Assembly (NCBI GenBank): GCA_008931825.1
Contig: QXVZ01000948.1
Coordinates: 1-45,752 of the forward strand
Length of the DNA stretch: 45,752 bases
Origin: Phallusia fumigata
Lineage: Eukaryota > Chordata > Ascidiacea > Phlebobranchia > Ascidiidae
Direction: 5' to 3'
Shown here: one piece after another, positions 22,201-32,575 of the stretch
How the letters are laid out: every line of letters starts with the position of its first letter
Numbering within the stretch: position 1 is the stretch's first letter
Position numbers and translations under genes: made by a program
Notes under the pieces: model-generated
The model's input: only the letters and a program-made list of their open reading frames with translations
What the model was told of the DNA's origin: nothing
The model's database searches: none

Positions 22201-25200
22201 CACTGGTTTTATCTATACAACAAGCTGTTGGCCGTATTGTAGTTCACATGAAACGCTTTGTTCCATGCTTTACATACTGCTTAGCAATTGCATTACAGTG
22301 CTTACAAGATACAACCTCACTGCCAGACACACGAAAAAAAATTGGAAATAAAAGAACAACGTTATAAAATACCTCGGTCTCGCCGAAGTAGTCCCCGGGA
22401 CATAAGTGGTCAATAACTTCTTCAAGGTCTTCTGTTATCACGTCGCAGTGTCCTTGCTTTATGATGTACAGGTTGCGAGAAAGATCACCCTGCAACACAA
22501 CTTCAATCAACAACTTCTCCACAAAAACACACACACAAGATTGAACAAGCTAGTGCCCACGTCAATGTGTGATGCAGTTTGGTCACTTTATCCCCAGCAT
22601 AAACCTTTCTTTCTGTAAGCATATCACTAAAGCTTGATCAAAGTCAGATCACAAAATACGGATTTAAAGAGTAACTTACTTAAAACTTCTTGTCATTTAC
22701 TAATGATGATGACAACAGCGATTTTCAGAAGTTTTGCGATGCTATGTATTTACTACATACAAGTCCTGTGACATTCACGTTTTTATTTAGGCTTGATCAG
22801 TTGCTATGTTACTCAAGGTTGACGTTTGTTTACTTGACATAGAGACTTCTGACAAGAGACATAGGCCCTTCTGTGAAAAAAAATGTCCAAAAGGAAACGT
22901 TGATTACCATAGCAACCGACCTCATAAATGATGACGTCGCCCTCCGAATAGTGGAACACCAACACGTGATTACAGAGCATCGCGATGAAGGAAGAATCGA
23001 CGCCGTGGAAGAAGGGCAGGCCCTCGACAAACTTATTCACGCTTTCGTACATCATGACGCTGTGTAGCTGCTCGGGTAACTCTCTACCGATTGTCTGAAC
23101 ACCTGGTGTCGCTGTTCCCTGGTATCGCTCCCATTCGATTCGCCGTACGTCCAGCACCCGATTAACCAATGGGCGAGGTACCTAGGATACGTACGTGATG
23201 ATATATGGCAGCTAGGGGTGGGCCATTTCTTTCCCACTGGACCACATGAGAAACAGAAAATACTGTAGAGAACCGGACCAAAACTCAATTCTGCATCACA
23301 CTAATTCTATTTTTTCAAAAAGAGCGGTAAATAGCATTGTTTGACAAGCTGGTAAGAGTATATGTTATGGCTAAGCTATAAAAAAGTTGCAAAATCTTGT
23401 AATCCAAATTAGCTTGAACGAGCCGGTCATAGTCAACCAAGCTGCCTGACACAGGGGGTCACACACTGCCAAGGTCTGAGTTATGGTCTAATGTCGTGAT
23501 AGAGGAAGATTAAAATGAATTAGAAATTGACGTGCTTGCTGGTTACGTTTGAAATACGAGTATATTTCTTGGCGGAAATTTTTTCACACCAATCGGGGCG
23601 AAGTTAAAAACATCGTTCTGCTTGATGTTCCGCTGTAAAAGTTTCAGTTGAATATTTTTCGAAAAAAGTTTCGAAACATCGCCCGAACGGTTCGGCCGAA
23701 ATCTTCCTGGTTACTTAAGCTTCAGTGCATCACTAGTTACAAGAACCAGAACTTACCGAGTGAACGACGAGATATTGTTTCATGGCCAACATCGAGTTTC
23801 TAAAGCTCACTTCGGCTGCTTCTGTGTTGGAGACGGTGGAAGCTATCATGGCGACCAACCATCCGTACATAACAGTACCAATGATCATGGTTACAAGGGC
23901 GAACAGACGTCCAGTGGTCGTACTAGCAGAAATGTCGCCATAACTAGAAAGGAGGAGAATGAACTGCTTACAAACGTGCTTAAACGTGTATGTGTGTGGA
24001 GCAATGTAAAACCCTGGGGTGACCCTATAGTCCTATACTATAAAGGACAAGAAAATCATTACGTCGTGGTGACCATCCGTACAGTAAGCCATTTAAAAAA
24101 ACACACTACGTTATAGTTATGTGACGTAAATGCATTTTTATCCAGTGTAAAACAAAAACAAATTTAGACATCTCTTTTAGGAATTTTTACATGTCTGCTA
24201 TTAAAAAATCAAAATTGCACAACCTAATGTTTATGTCTCCTTCTAATTTCGAAACAACATTTCGGATTTACCCTGTACTTGTCATAGTGGTAGAAGCCCA
24301 ATACATCGTCTTGATGTAATCCTCTCCGAGGTTCGAAGCGTACGTGATATCAAATACCCAGGCCCATGAACCAAACCGACACTTGTAGATGATCCGATCC
24401 AATCCGCTGTAACAATAATGACCGATTGTATGGAAAAAATCGAGTTGCTGATGCTCAAGGCGCCAGTTCCGATGTTATGTTCAGGGCAGTAACTGGCCTA
24501 GATCCTAAATCTGTGGATTTTTTCTCTCATTACTCATTTCTGCTCATACCTAATTTTCATTTTCAACAATTAACCAAAAACTGATTTGTGTATTTTACTG
24601 GTTCAAAACACTGCCCTTTTCATTCATAATTACCACGAGGTTAAGAACCACTCCAGGCTAACCACCTTACAAAAGGAAAAGTGTTTTGTATTCCCAAAAT
24701 AAGCTTGATCTGCCAATCTCGTTTAATGCCAAAATTATGCTAAAACAGCTTTGGTATCATATTTTTGGTTTGCAAATACTTTTTACTGTGACCCACAATG
24801 TTAATCCAATCTATATACCCAGCTTCAACGATTTTCGATTTCAATACGCAAGATATGCATTCATACTGAAGAGACAATGGCGAAATTTTGTGTTACCATT
24901 ACCCAACAATGGATCAAAATTAGATATTTGCTTCTCAAAAACAAGAAACTATTTTTAAATGAAAATTACCAATAAACGCCACTGACCTCTGCATAACGTA
25001 TCCACACGACCAGAAGTAATAGTAACAGGAGCACATGTGGGTGAAGGTGTAAATGTACACCACAAACTTCAGGGTACGAATCCGCACGATCTTCACGTCC
25101 AAACTGTACTCCCAACGGGTAAAGGTGGAGGGAACGTAACGGAAAAAGTAGATGAGACGGTTCAAACGCAGGAAGGCCATCATGTGGTATTTAGTAACGC

Positions 25201-28200
25201 GTGTACATCCGATAGATGGCGCTAGTATTTCTAATGGCACCAAGGCTATAACATCGATCCATAACTTGTTCCATTTGTTATAGTTGGCAAAGATGTCCTT
25301 GAAACTCGTAAGAAAGCCTGAACAAACAGTCTTGGTTAACCTGGATGTAATGCCTTTAACATAACATGTGAATTATTCTAAACTTCTGGCACGTGACGTT
25401 GGAAGATTTTGACATAGTGTGTAAACTGGCACGCTGCGTTTAAAAGGTTGTCCACACCTGCACTAGATTTTCACAAAACGCTATTAACTGGGTTTGCCGT
25501 AAAATTGGTAATGCTACTTTCAACAGTTTTCTTGGCAAAAATCTCTGAAATCCCCATAAAATATGAAATGTGGCAATAACCGTTGGGAGTTAACACTTCG
25601 GTTCGAAGATTAACAAAAATGTTGATGTAGAAGCTGAGGTCGATGATGAAGTAGGTGATGAAGATGTGGAGTGCACCCTCCTGCATCCCAGGATTGTATG
25701 CCACCAAACTAATGTCGTAGGTCGCAGGGACAACAACACTTCAAACACAAAAAGATATGGTATAATACGGTTTACAGATGCGCCAACTTGAAATGGGCCA
25801 AAGCTACTTGTTTTGTTTGGTCAAGCCGTGTATATATGGCCAGGATAAATGTTTAACGATTCTCGCGTCGTAAACTGGTTTGATGTTTGTCAAATGTTGA
25901 TGGAGAACCGATTATCACTATAAAGGTCCAGTACCAAAAACAGCTATACCATGTACCGAGTACTTGGCTACTGGCTCGGCCCGGCCCATTCCCAGCTTCA
26001 ACTGCATTTGGCCTTAAAAAACGATGCCAGCTTACCAAATGCATAACTTAATGTCTTGGGTTTGACCCCTGACCAAGTTGTACATGAGTCGCTATAAAAG
26101 GTGGCTCTAAATTTGGGCCGCGATAAAATTTCGGTCAAAAATCTGCCACAGACAATAGGCTATTTAATTAACAATGTTTTTTCTACAAAACTTGGATCGC
26201 AGTAGGGTTTTAGGACTACACTTGGGGATCGCGTCATGAAGTATTTGCATAAAGTTGGTCTACAGTGGTTCTTCTTTGCTTACAAACACTCATATGGATG
26301 TCGTAAGAATTCCTTTGTCGCCAATGAACTATCAATGTAACACGGCCAGACAAGTATTGAATCAAGTTGCAGCTTACGAGTATCCACCAGAGTAGGATTT
26401 GATCATCGAACCGAACGTGCCGCCCACTCCCATTAGACAATCTGCAATCTCCGAAAAGTCGGTCAGGCTTCCGCATGTGCTTGTGTATACATCGGATGAG
26501 TTGTCGCACATATATCCGGCAATGCTAAGAAGGTCCAGCGTTTCGGCTGCCGTGCCGTTGTACATGGTTTCTGTTTGAAAAACAATTGTTGGACTTGAAA
26601 GACTGCAGAACCGTTGATGTTAAAGCGATGTGAAAGCCACAATATTCAAAAGAAATGCTCGACCGTACAATGTGAAAAGAAGGACATTTTAACCAGCGGT
26701 ATGGGTCCAACACATATGGCTACATAGAAGCGAGGAAACCTTGCGTAAAAACGAGTTTTCTGCCTTTCCTGATATTACTGGGTTAGCCTTTGTTCTGTAG
26801 GTTATGTGGCCGTTACAAGTCGTAGTTTTTTTTTAAGATGGCAAAACTCCCCCCACAAATTGACAGTTTTTTAACGATTAGCTCCTAATAATTGTTCTAT
26901 AGGCGTCTAGTTTTTACACGTAACAAAGCAAAAGCTTCTAAGTAGTGTGGTTCGGTTGTAAAAATAATTGATACGGGATCTTAGGTTGGGTTGGGATAGA
27001 TTTTTAAACATGAAACTTCACAAAGAAACTGTGTAAACGGGTATTTAGCTAACGGACCTGCCCTAAACACATGCAAAGCATCGTCTAATTCGGGGTTTAT
27101 TTTTGCAGGCCTGACTTGTTGGGTACAATGGCTAACTATTTGCTTTCTTCTAAATAGACCAGCAAAACATTAACTGCACTCACCCATTCCAGGTGTTGTT
27201 GAGAAAAAGGCGATTAGGGTGGTGTACAGGCCAGTGAAGAGTGCTATGCAGAAAATGTAATTAAGCCAAAATGCGTAGAAGTATCCCTTTGGGTTGATAA
27301 TTGTAAGGTGGAAGAGCCGATCTTTAAGTGTCGTCGCGTCGGGATCCTGTGACAACAAAGGCAAACTTAATTGCAACGCAAAGACCGAAGTCACAGATAT
27401 TTGCTATACAACAAGTGTATAAAACACATGACAAAATATCTTTTTACTTTTTACGGCGTGGTACCGTGCCAACGTCTTTACGGTTAAGGATCGTTAATGT
27501 CAAAAGCCACATGATACTTCAACATCATTTATAGGTATGTACAATACAGACTTAATAAACTATGGATGCGCCGCACGCCATCTTTTGACAAGCATGAAGG
27601 TCTATACTCTACATGCTGGTATGGGTTCCCGGGCAAGCGCTCGTTGGAGTAATACTTCAAAATGGCCAGCGTATCTTCTAAGCAAAAAGTGTGAAAATTG
27701 CCTTTTTTTTAAAAAAACAGTGTTTGCCATTTTGTCTTATATCCTCTAATCCCCAAGATCAGGTCCTCCAAAGTCATTTGCAATTATTTGGAAATGAAAA
27801 TCAAATTACAGATTTGTTGTGCATTTACCCAATTTTAAACGCATAGAAATTTGCCACTGCATCTAGTCCTATATATGCAAACACTTCTTTTCAACCTCCT
27901 GTGGTGGAGGGCCTTCCGTAGCTCTCAGGCCTGGAGTAATGTACCTGTAGGACCCCGTTTTTATAGGCCCTGTCCAAGACAAACTCATAGTTCAACGTAT
28001 GTGGGCTATCCACGTGCGCCTTACCGTATAGTCGGCGTTTGGTCCTACCGCCTCCTTCAGGTCCTCGTAATTGGCATTGGCAGCAATCATCTCTGTGTCG
28101 TTTCCTAACTTGGTCGCTGAACGTTTTCCCACTTTGTGAGGTTCGCCATTTATCACGAAATCCACAAGCGACGGACGAGGAGCTGCAACATGAAATTATC

Positions 28201-31200
28201 TCCTTTGACATTCGATTTGGTTCAGTATGGTTGTGTAAGTTGTTGTTTTTTATGAATGGTTTGAAACGTTCCCATACGTTTTAATGTGGGTTTGTGTTTG
28301 GTGCCCGGTAAAACATTGCCAGCAACTGCGCGAGAAATGCTAATATGAGTGATGGGCAAGAATTTCCACTTCGTAATTAAGTTATTCTGGAGAGGGGTGG
28401 TATTTCTTTTTAGGTAAACCAGTGGTTCCAAACCTTGAAATATTACTTTTTAAAGGTTCCAAAATAAACAAAGGGGGAATGCATTAAAAAAATTGGAAAC
28501 CACTGGGGTAACTTTACCATCGCTGGTCAGGACTTCCTCCAGGTCCATGCGCGCCTTGGTCTTGTGCATACGGACGCGAGATAAATCCACGCCTTCGTAG
28601 TCAGTGGAATAGACTGTGGTCATTCTGCGAGCCATTGAAACGTCTGGTACATCCGAAGGTCCAGCAGATTTCTGTCCCGTAATAACGGTGTGGCGGCGTT
28701 TCGCAGCCGTGGTCTTTCTGAGTAGTAACGTACAGGTTTCAAATTTAGGCGTTCAGAAGTAAGATCGTAACCCTGAATGACTTGTGGTTAGGCCAGCATA
28801 CAATAAACTTTCAAATAAAGGCTATTTAAAAACAACACTATATTTAATTTAGATTTGATTGTAAAACAGTTTATTACGCAGTGCGGTCGTATACAATACA
28901 ATAATGGATCTCACAAATAACAAATAGTATTCTATATAAATAACTATACGCAAGTTTGTAAATTTAAATCTTTTTTGCTTAATACGATGCGTTGCAGAAA
29001 TTTACGATGTGGAAAACGATGAAAAACCCTTGGAGATATTTGGATCGTTACAATTTATTAAAAAAACATACTCGATGAAGTTGCTGAAGTCAGAAAAGTC
29101 TGGTGGTTCCATCGGCCACTGCTTTGCAGGTCCTTCACATTTTTCTCGAGCAGCGTCGCAGAATTGCTTTGCAGCTGCACAAAAACATTAGCTTCAAATT
29201 TGGAATAAAACACCATCAATAACAGTGACAAAATTAATATGCCGACCTTCCGGGTATTCAGAAAGCACCATCCTAAAATCATGCTTGTTTAGCACGAAGA
29301 TATCGCAGTTGGTCTTGCAGCGAATTGAATTGATGCGAGGTAGATCGAATACCAGAAGGATTTGACCGAAAAGTTTTCCTGAATGCATCATTGCCACCAC
29401 TTCTTCTTCGTCAGCATCCAGGACCTACAAAAAACAGGTAAAAATTTTTAAAGTGAGTGAATACGAAGTAGTCATGCTACAGAATTGGTTGGGTTACAGA
29501 CCTCGACAATGCCGTGTTGTATGTAGCACATGTTGCTGGCAATTTCGCCGGATCTTTGCACGAACTGGTTCTCAAGGTACACCATCGGCTGGGAGACCAA
29601 GGCGAGATTTCGACAGAATGCGTCCTCAGTCTCCTTGAGAAGGTCAGCCTGTCGAACATAGGCCAGTTCGTTGGGAATGGATCAGACCAATGTTTGTTAG
29701 CAATTACTTAACATTTTTTATTATGGGCATATATGTGACGCTTAACAAGAAATACCTTCCGCACTAAGCGATGAAAGGTGGCCTCCGCAAAGCTAGCCCT
29801 CAGAGACTCCGGAAGAAGATTAAGGACTCCACTTCCTTGCACGTTTTCGCCTTCCCATCTATGCCACAAGTAATCAAAATATCTCAAACATAGGTCCTTT
29901 ACATTATCGGTAATACCCATCCTTTTCTGAAAAAAGAAAAAAACAGTTCGATATAGGATTTGACCTCCAACAAGAAAATGTCACATATTAACTTGCCACT
30001 TCGTATTCAAATGCTTTGTAGCGTTGGACAAAACTAGAACGCCTGGCATCCATGTTGGTCAGCATGGACGTCATTCCTCCCATAGTCATTCCGTACAACA
30101 CCAACATACCTATTTAATGAAGTATTAAACTAAAATTTTACACATGTTATGTTTGAAATAGGCAGTACTCAGCCATGATTAGGCCCAATGCTGTGACAGG
30201 TGTATGCAGTGCCACCTAAGGTGTTTGCAATCCATACTGTACTACAACCATCACGCCGTACAGATTTAAACTGAGCTGTAACAAACCTATAATCATAGCA
30301 AATATGGAGTAGACTTTTTCTTCCACGGTCCAAGCATGAACGTCTCCATAGCCAGTTGATGTGGCTGTCGCTGTCGACCAGTAAAAACTGGTCACGTATG
30401 TATTGTGCAAAAAACTGACTTCACTGTTCATAGTCGCGTCCTCGTTTTGCGTCACTTCAAGCACTTTCTCGATGATGTCTACAATGTATCTTAAATAGCG
30501 ATGTGTTGCACAAAAAACAAGACATATTAAAAGTATCTGCATATCTAACGTCAAACCGATGGTTTAATCTTCCCACGATGGCCACAGTTTAAAAAAGGGC
30601 TTAGGGTTTATCAAAACCAAATTTAAGGCATTTTAGGCACGCAAGCCTTACGTCTCGGTAGATGCATGATCCAGCTCTGGCCTCCACAGAGCGACAGGTC
30701 AAATCCGCTTTCGTCATAACGAGAGCAAGCCAGGCCATACCATCCACATGCCAGAAAATGGATTGTCAGAAGCGACAATAAAACGTATTTTAAACTCCGA
30801 TAAATGAAAGTACTAGATCCCGGTTCTTCCTCTCTTATTCCTACAAATACACATCTTTGTGCGGAGTATAGGATTTAGGTAGAACAAAATAAACTATAGC
30901 TCCTGGCATTACAATCTGTAGGATCCTCAAAAACTTCTAACATACAATTTTTACTTTTACTCAATGTGTCATCTAAAATGTCTTCTAATATTATATATGT
31001 ATCAATAAAAAATAAAATGTAATATGTTTTCACATACAGTAACTAATAGAAATATATTTTCAAACTTTGTGATACCAGCTGACATATATTTATACACATA
31101 ACATATACATCATTTATCAAATTTGCTAGTAAGTCACAGGCAAAAAGGCCATGGGTGCTCTGCAAGCCAAAGACATTTTAAAATTGAAGTAAAATGTAAA

Positions 31201-31772
31201 AATTTCTTCCACAACTTACCAAGATAATAAAGCACAAAATGCAGCCGAACGTACTGCTTTTGTCGTCCCAATGCGTAATACAGCTGGTCGCTTCCAGGTA
31301 AAAACGCTCGCAGTTGGCTGAGGGGAATCATAGACAGCAGGTCAAGGTAAAAGGCAATACTGGTTTGATATCTTTCCCTAATCTTTAATAAATTTCTCTC
31401 TTCAACACCGTCGATCATGTGCCCTGTCCTTGACCGTAGAAACATGTGAAAGATGTAGAATACGTCAGCCGCAAGGGCAGTGTTGTACATGGCCATTTCG
31501 GCGACGAAAAAGAACATGTAGGAGTTGAAAAAGAGACATAGGATAACCAAAAAGCAAAGTGCTGTTTCGAAGTTTCGCAGATAAGGGTTGTACCACGAAA
31601 TGGTCTCACTGCAGTATGCATCAGGGTTTCCGCCTTCCTGCAGCATGTAAGCACTTTTGGTCTTTTCCATGTTTTCAGCCAGCTTCTGGCTGCTTTTTCG
31701 CTGCGCCGTCTCAAGCTGTCGATCCAAGTCCTCCTTTAGTTCGCTGTCCACTTCAATCGCCGTGTCCGACAT
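10226..31772 (-). CDS. CNGK: Four-repeat cyclic-nucleotide-gated K+ channel (CNGK / tetraKCNG), complete, 35 exons
   Basis: Single-chain channel with four repeats of S1-S6, K+ pore and cyclic-nucleotide-binding domain. ATG is at 31770-31772 and TAG at 10226-10228. Exons (high to low): 31220-31772, 30652-30840, 30287-30478, 29997-30109, 29756-29926, 29502-29648, 29247-29424, 29072-29174, 28518-28717, 28025-28182, 27184-27346, 26378-26570, 25581-25738, 24987-25317, 24272-24406, 23757-23943, 22921-23181, 22373-22489, 21634-21836, 20978-21239, 20124-20420, 19669-19818, 18478-18885, 17926-18164, 17554-17668, 16952-17218, 16519-16692, 15662-15810, 14666-14947, 14021-14157, 13215-13459, 12738-12871, 11965-12145, 11247-11381, 10226-10378. 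They sum to 7080 bases in one open frame (2359 residues). GYGD filters fall near residues 290, 995, 1553 and 2107. In sea urchin and fish this family is a sperm flagellar K+ channel. All junctions are GT-AG except one likely GC donor after exon 4. Confidence 0.94.
10416..10603. mobile_element. hAT-type MITE, 188 bp, with 8-bp target duplication
   Basis: Ends CAGTGATTCTCAAAG and AGTTTGAGAAACACTG are inverted repeats of the hAT type. The flanks 10408-10415 and 10604-10611 are identical 8-mers (CTGTAGAC), the length expected for hAT. It lies in the last intron of the channel gene. No transposase is encoded. Confidence 0.9.
10700..10987. mobile_element. hAT-type MITE, 288 bp, with 8-bp target duplication
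   Basis: Ends CAGAGCTTCCCAAACT and AGTTTGGGAAGCACTG are inverted repeats. The flanks 10692-10699 and 10988-10995 are identical 8-mers (GATTAGCG). It is in the same intron as the element at 10416, about 100 bp away, with different internal sequence. Non-autonomous. Confidence 0.9.
12372..12631 (+). repeat. Interspersed repeat family R1, copy in CNGK intron 32
   Basis: Starts with the family signature TTTATTTCGCTTGGTGAAAG and AGCGACACAAT, continues through GGTGGATCAATGTTG and GCTGCAGCTACA, and ends near GGGTGGGGTTCGAC. Related copies are at 18916-19145, 22053-22200, 33734-33955 and the assembly-duplicated 35124-35345. No long inverted ends or open frame were seen; class unknown. Confidence 0.75.
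15074..15483. mobile_element. Non-autonomous DNA transposon, 410 bp, 8-bp target duplication
   Basis: Ends TAGGGTTGG and CCAACCCTA are inverted. The flanks 15066-15073 and 15484-15491 are identical 8-mers (GTTTTAAC). Near both ends there are repeated motifs of the form TCAATTGACCGGTCAA or ATTTGACCGGTCAAAT. The 8-bp duplication suggests the hAT superfamily. It sits in the intron between channel exons 28 and 29. Confidence 0.88.
16051..16115. repeat. Short palindromic element in CNGK intron
   Basis: AACTGCCAGAGGGCT and AGCTCTCTGGCAGTT are inverted with one mismatch in 15, about 65 bp end to end. Part of the interior and right end (ACATACAAGC) recurs near 16770 and 22755 in other channel introns, which suggests a dispersed miniature element. 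Confidence 0.5.
17321..17352. repeat. C tract followed by CTTAC pentamer microsatellite
   Basis: A run of about ten C is followed by four to five ACCTT/CTTAC units in the intron between channel exons 25 and 26. It is a simple repeat likely to be length-polymorphic. Confidence 0.9.
18916..19145 (+). repeat. Interspersed repeat family R1, diverged copy in CNGK intron 22
   Basis: Begins GAGTTGAGTTAACTTCGCTCGGTGA-like sequence, shares ATCACG, CGCAACGT, GGTGGGTCAATG and the distal ACTAGGGAAAGAGGGCGGGG with the copy at 12372, and ends at GGTTCGAC. It is clearly older than the copy at 33734. Confidence 0.7.
22053..22200 (+). repeat. Interspersed repeat family R1, partial copy in CNGK intron 18
   Basis: TTTATTTCGCTTGCTGAAAG, AGCGACACAATG, ATCAATCACCAGGCCGG and GGTGGATCAATGTTGAATGC match the family in order. 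The distal part seen at 12372 and 18916 is absent. Confidence 0.7.
25385..25470. repeat. Fragment of the hAT-like relic also seen in ACE intron 3
   Basis: AAGATTTTGACATA, AAACTGGCACGC and AAAAGGTTGTCCACACCTG match the order and spacing of the 1855-1930 segment. Only this end of the element is present here, in the intron between channel exons 13 and 14. Confidence 0.45.
28025..28717 (-). other. CNGK linker between repeats 1 and 2 (exons 9-10)
   Basis: Two exons (28518-28717 and 28025-28182) code a cytoplasmic linker of about 120 residues. It has a basic stretch KTTAAKRRHTV and is otherwise charged and low in hydrophobics, without a recognised domain. It joins CNBD1 to S1 of repeat 2 in frame. 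Basic residues next to Ser/Thr (RRHTV, RRMTT) could be kinase targets; this is inference. Confidence 0.85.
28420..28505. repeat. Second copy of the 7903-8014 inverted-repeat family
   Basis: Ends CAGTGGTTCCAAACC and TTGGAAACCACTG, with the inner GGTTCCAAAATAAACAAA shared with the ACE-intron copy. It ends only about 12 bp from the donor of channel exon 9 (28517), on the intron side. Target duplication not clear. Confidence 0.6.
29072..31772 (-). other. CNGK repeat 1 (exons 1-8, about residues 1-549)
   Basis: A cytoplasmic N terminus of about 70 residues, starting MSDTAIEVDSELKED, precedes S1. The S4 region has few regularly spaced basic residues (GRQKQYVRLHFVLYYLG). The pore reads TATATSTGYGD (residues about 283-293). 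S6 continues across exon 4 and the C-linker carries YFDYLW. The nucleotide-binding domain spans exons 6-8; its phosphate-binding cassette reads GKLFGQILL...PRINSIR, so the glutamate of the usual FGE is Gln 476 and the residue after the Arg is Ile rather than Thr. Canonical cGMP or cAMP binding here is doubtful. Confidence 0.9.
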
Positions 31773-32324
31773 TGTGTTTTCAAGTTTATTCCTTCACGAG
31801 AAACTATATTCAAATTCTGACCTTGAAGTTTGCAGCGGAAATTCAAGCGATCGGCAACCCAAGTCACCAGGTTACCGATCACAAACCTAGCTTTCTGTCC
31901 AGTTTACTAAATCCTCCTCACTACAGCAAATTCCGGGTCCCTAAAAGTCACTTATTTTCCAGCGCACGGCTGGCGTTTCCTCTTCTTGCGGTGTTATGTC
32001 AACTCAAGTTTACTGCTGGGTTTTGCTTTCACACAGGTTTTGCCCAACCCACCTAACAATGCACCAATATTCTGGAAAGACATGTTTTATCTATGACGTA
32101 ACTGTTGGTTCTGTAATTTAATAATCAATAATTGTATTGCGTCATAAATCACAATAAAATTAACTATGTGACTGAAATTACTGACATAATGATTGCATCA
32201 AAGGCGGCTGATCAACATTACACATTAGTATGTTAAAATATTATGCATGACTTTCCCCCTTTTTGTAATTCTGTGCGATGTGGCCTTACACAGCAAAACA
32301 CCTCCACGGCTTAAAACCAAGTTT

Positions 32325-32575
32325 CAAACTGCATTGTCAACGGGAAAAGGTTTTAAATTATTTGTGAAGTTCTTACCGCCCTTGCTATGTTTCTGGTAGT
32401 GTGAATTAGAGCGTGACCATCCTCGCCTTGTACGTTTTTTGCGCTTTTGGGGGATTTGACCACGTTTGAGGCAAACTACCACGATTGCGACGGTCATGGC
32501 CGATTTAAAGTCACTGAATTAAAACGTAAACCTTACTTTGAGCTATGTATTGTACAGTTTGTAAATTTGTTGCTA
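32325..32575. repeat. Triplicated block T, copy 1
   Basis: Shares in order TTTCAAACT, GTGTGAATTAGAGCGTGACC, CCTCGCC, GCGCTTTT, an ATGGCCGAT-AAGTCA segment and a following AACGTAA with copies at 33980 and 36231. Here the short frame after ATG is closed by TAA. Further similarity between 32730-33000 and 37847-38150 shows that the duplicated unit was longer than this block. Confidence 0.65.

Larger units (their letters stand above)
21634..27346 (-). other. CNGK repeat 2 (exons 11-19, about residues 669-1251)
   Basis: S1 lies in exon 11 (GYFYAFWLNYIFCIALF). Exon 12 (26378-26570) encodes an unusually long S1-S2 loop of about 65 residues with three cysteines and sequons NGT and NSS, predicted extracellular. 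S2 is in exon 13. S4 in exon 14 has spaced basic residues (AFLRLNRLIYFFRYV). An intron splits the filter codons: exon 15 ends in TSTG and exon 16 begins YGD. CNBD2 (exons 17-19) has the canonical cassette FGETEILFGCGSPRT. The exon 13 donor is weak (G|GTTATT) but its phase fits. Confidence 0.9.

Noticed and set aside
10226-31772. Four-domain voltage-gated Na+ or Ca2+ channel
   Set aside because: All four filters are GYGD and each repeat is followed by a C-linker and nucleotide-binding fold, which Na+ and Ca2+ channels lack.
10226-31772. Four tandem single-repeat CNG or HCN genes
   Set aside because: Exon phases run unbroken from one ATG to one stop, no repeat has its own convincing start or stop, and the linker exons join them in frame.
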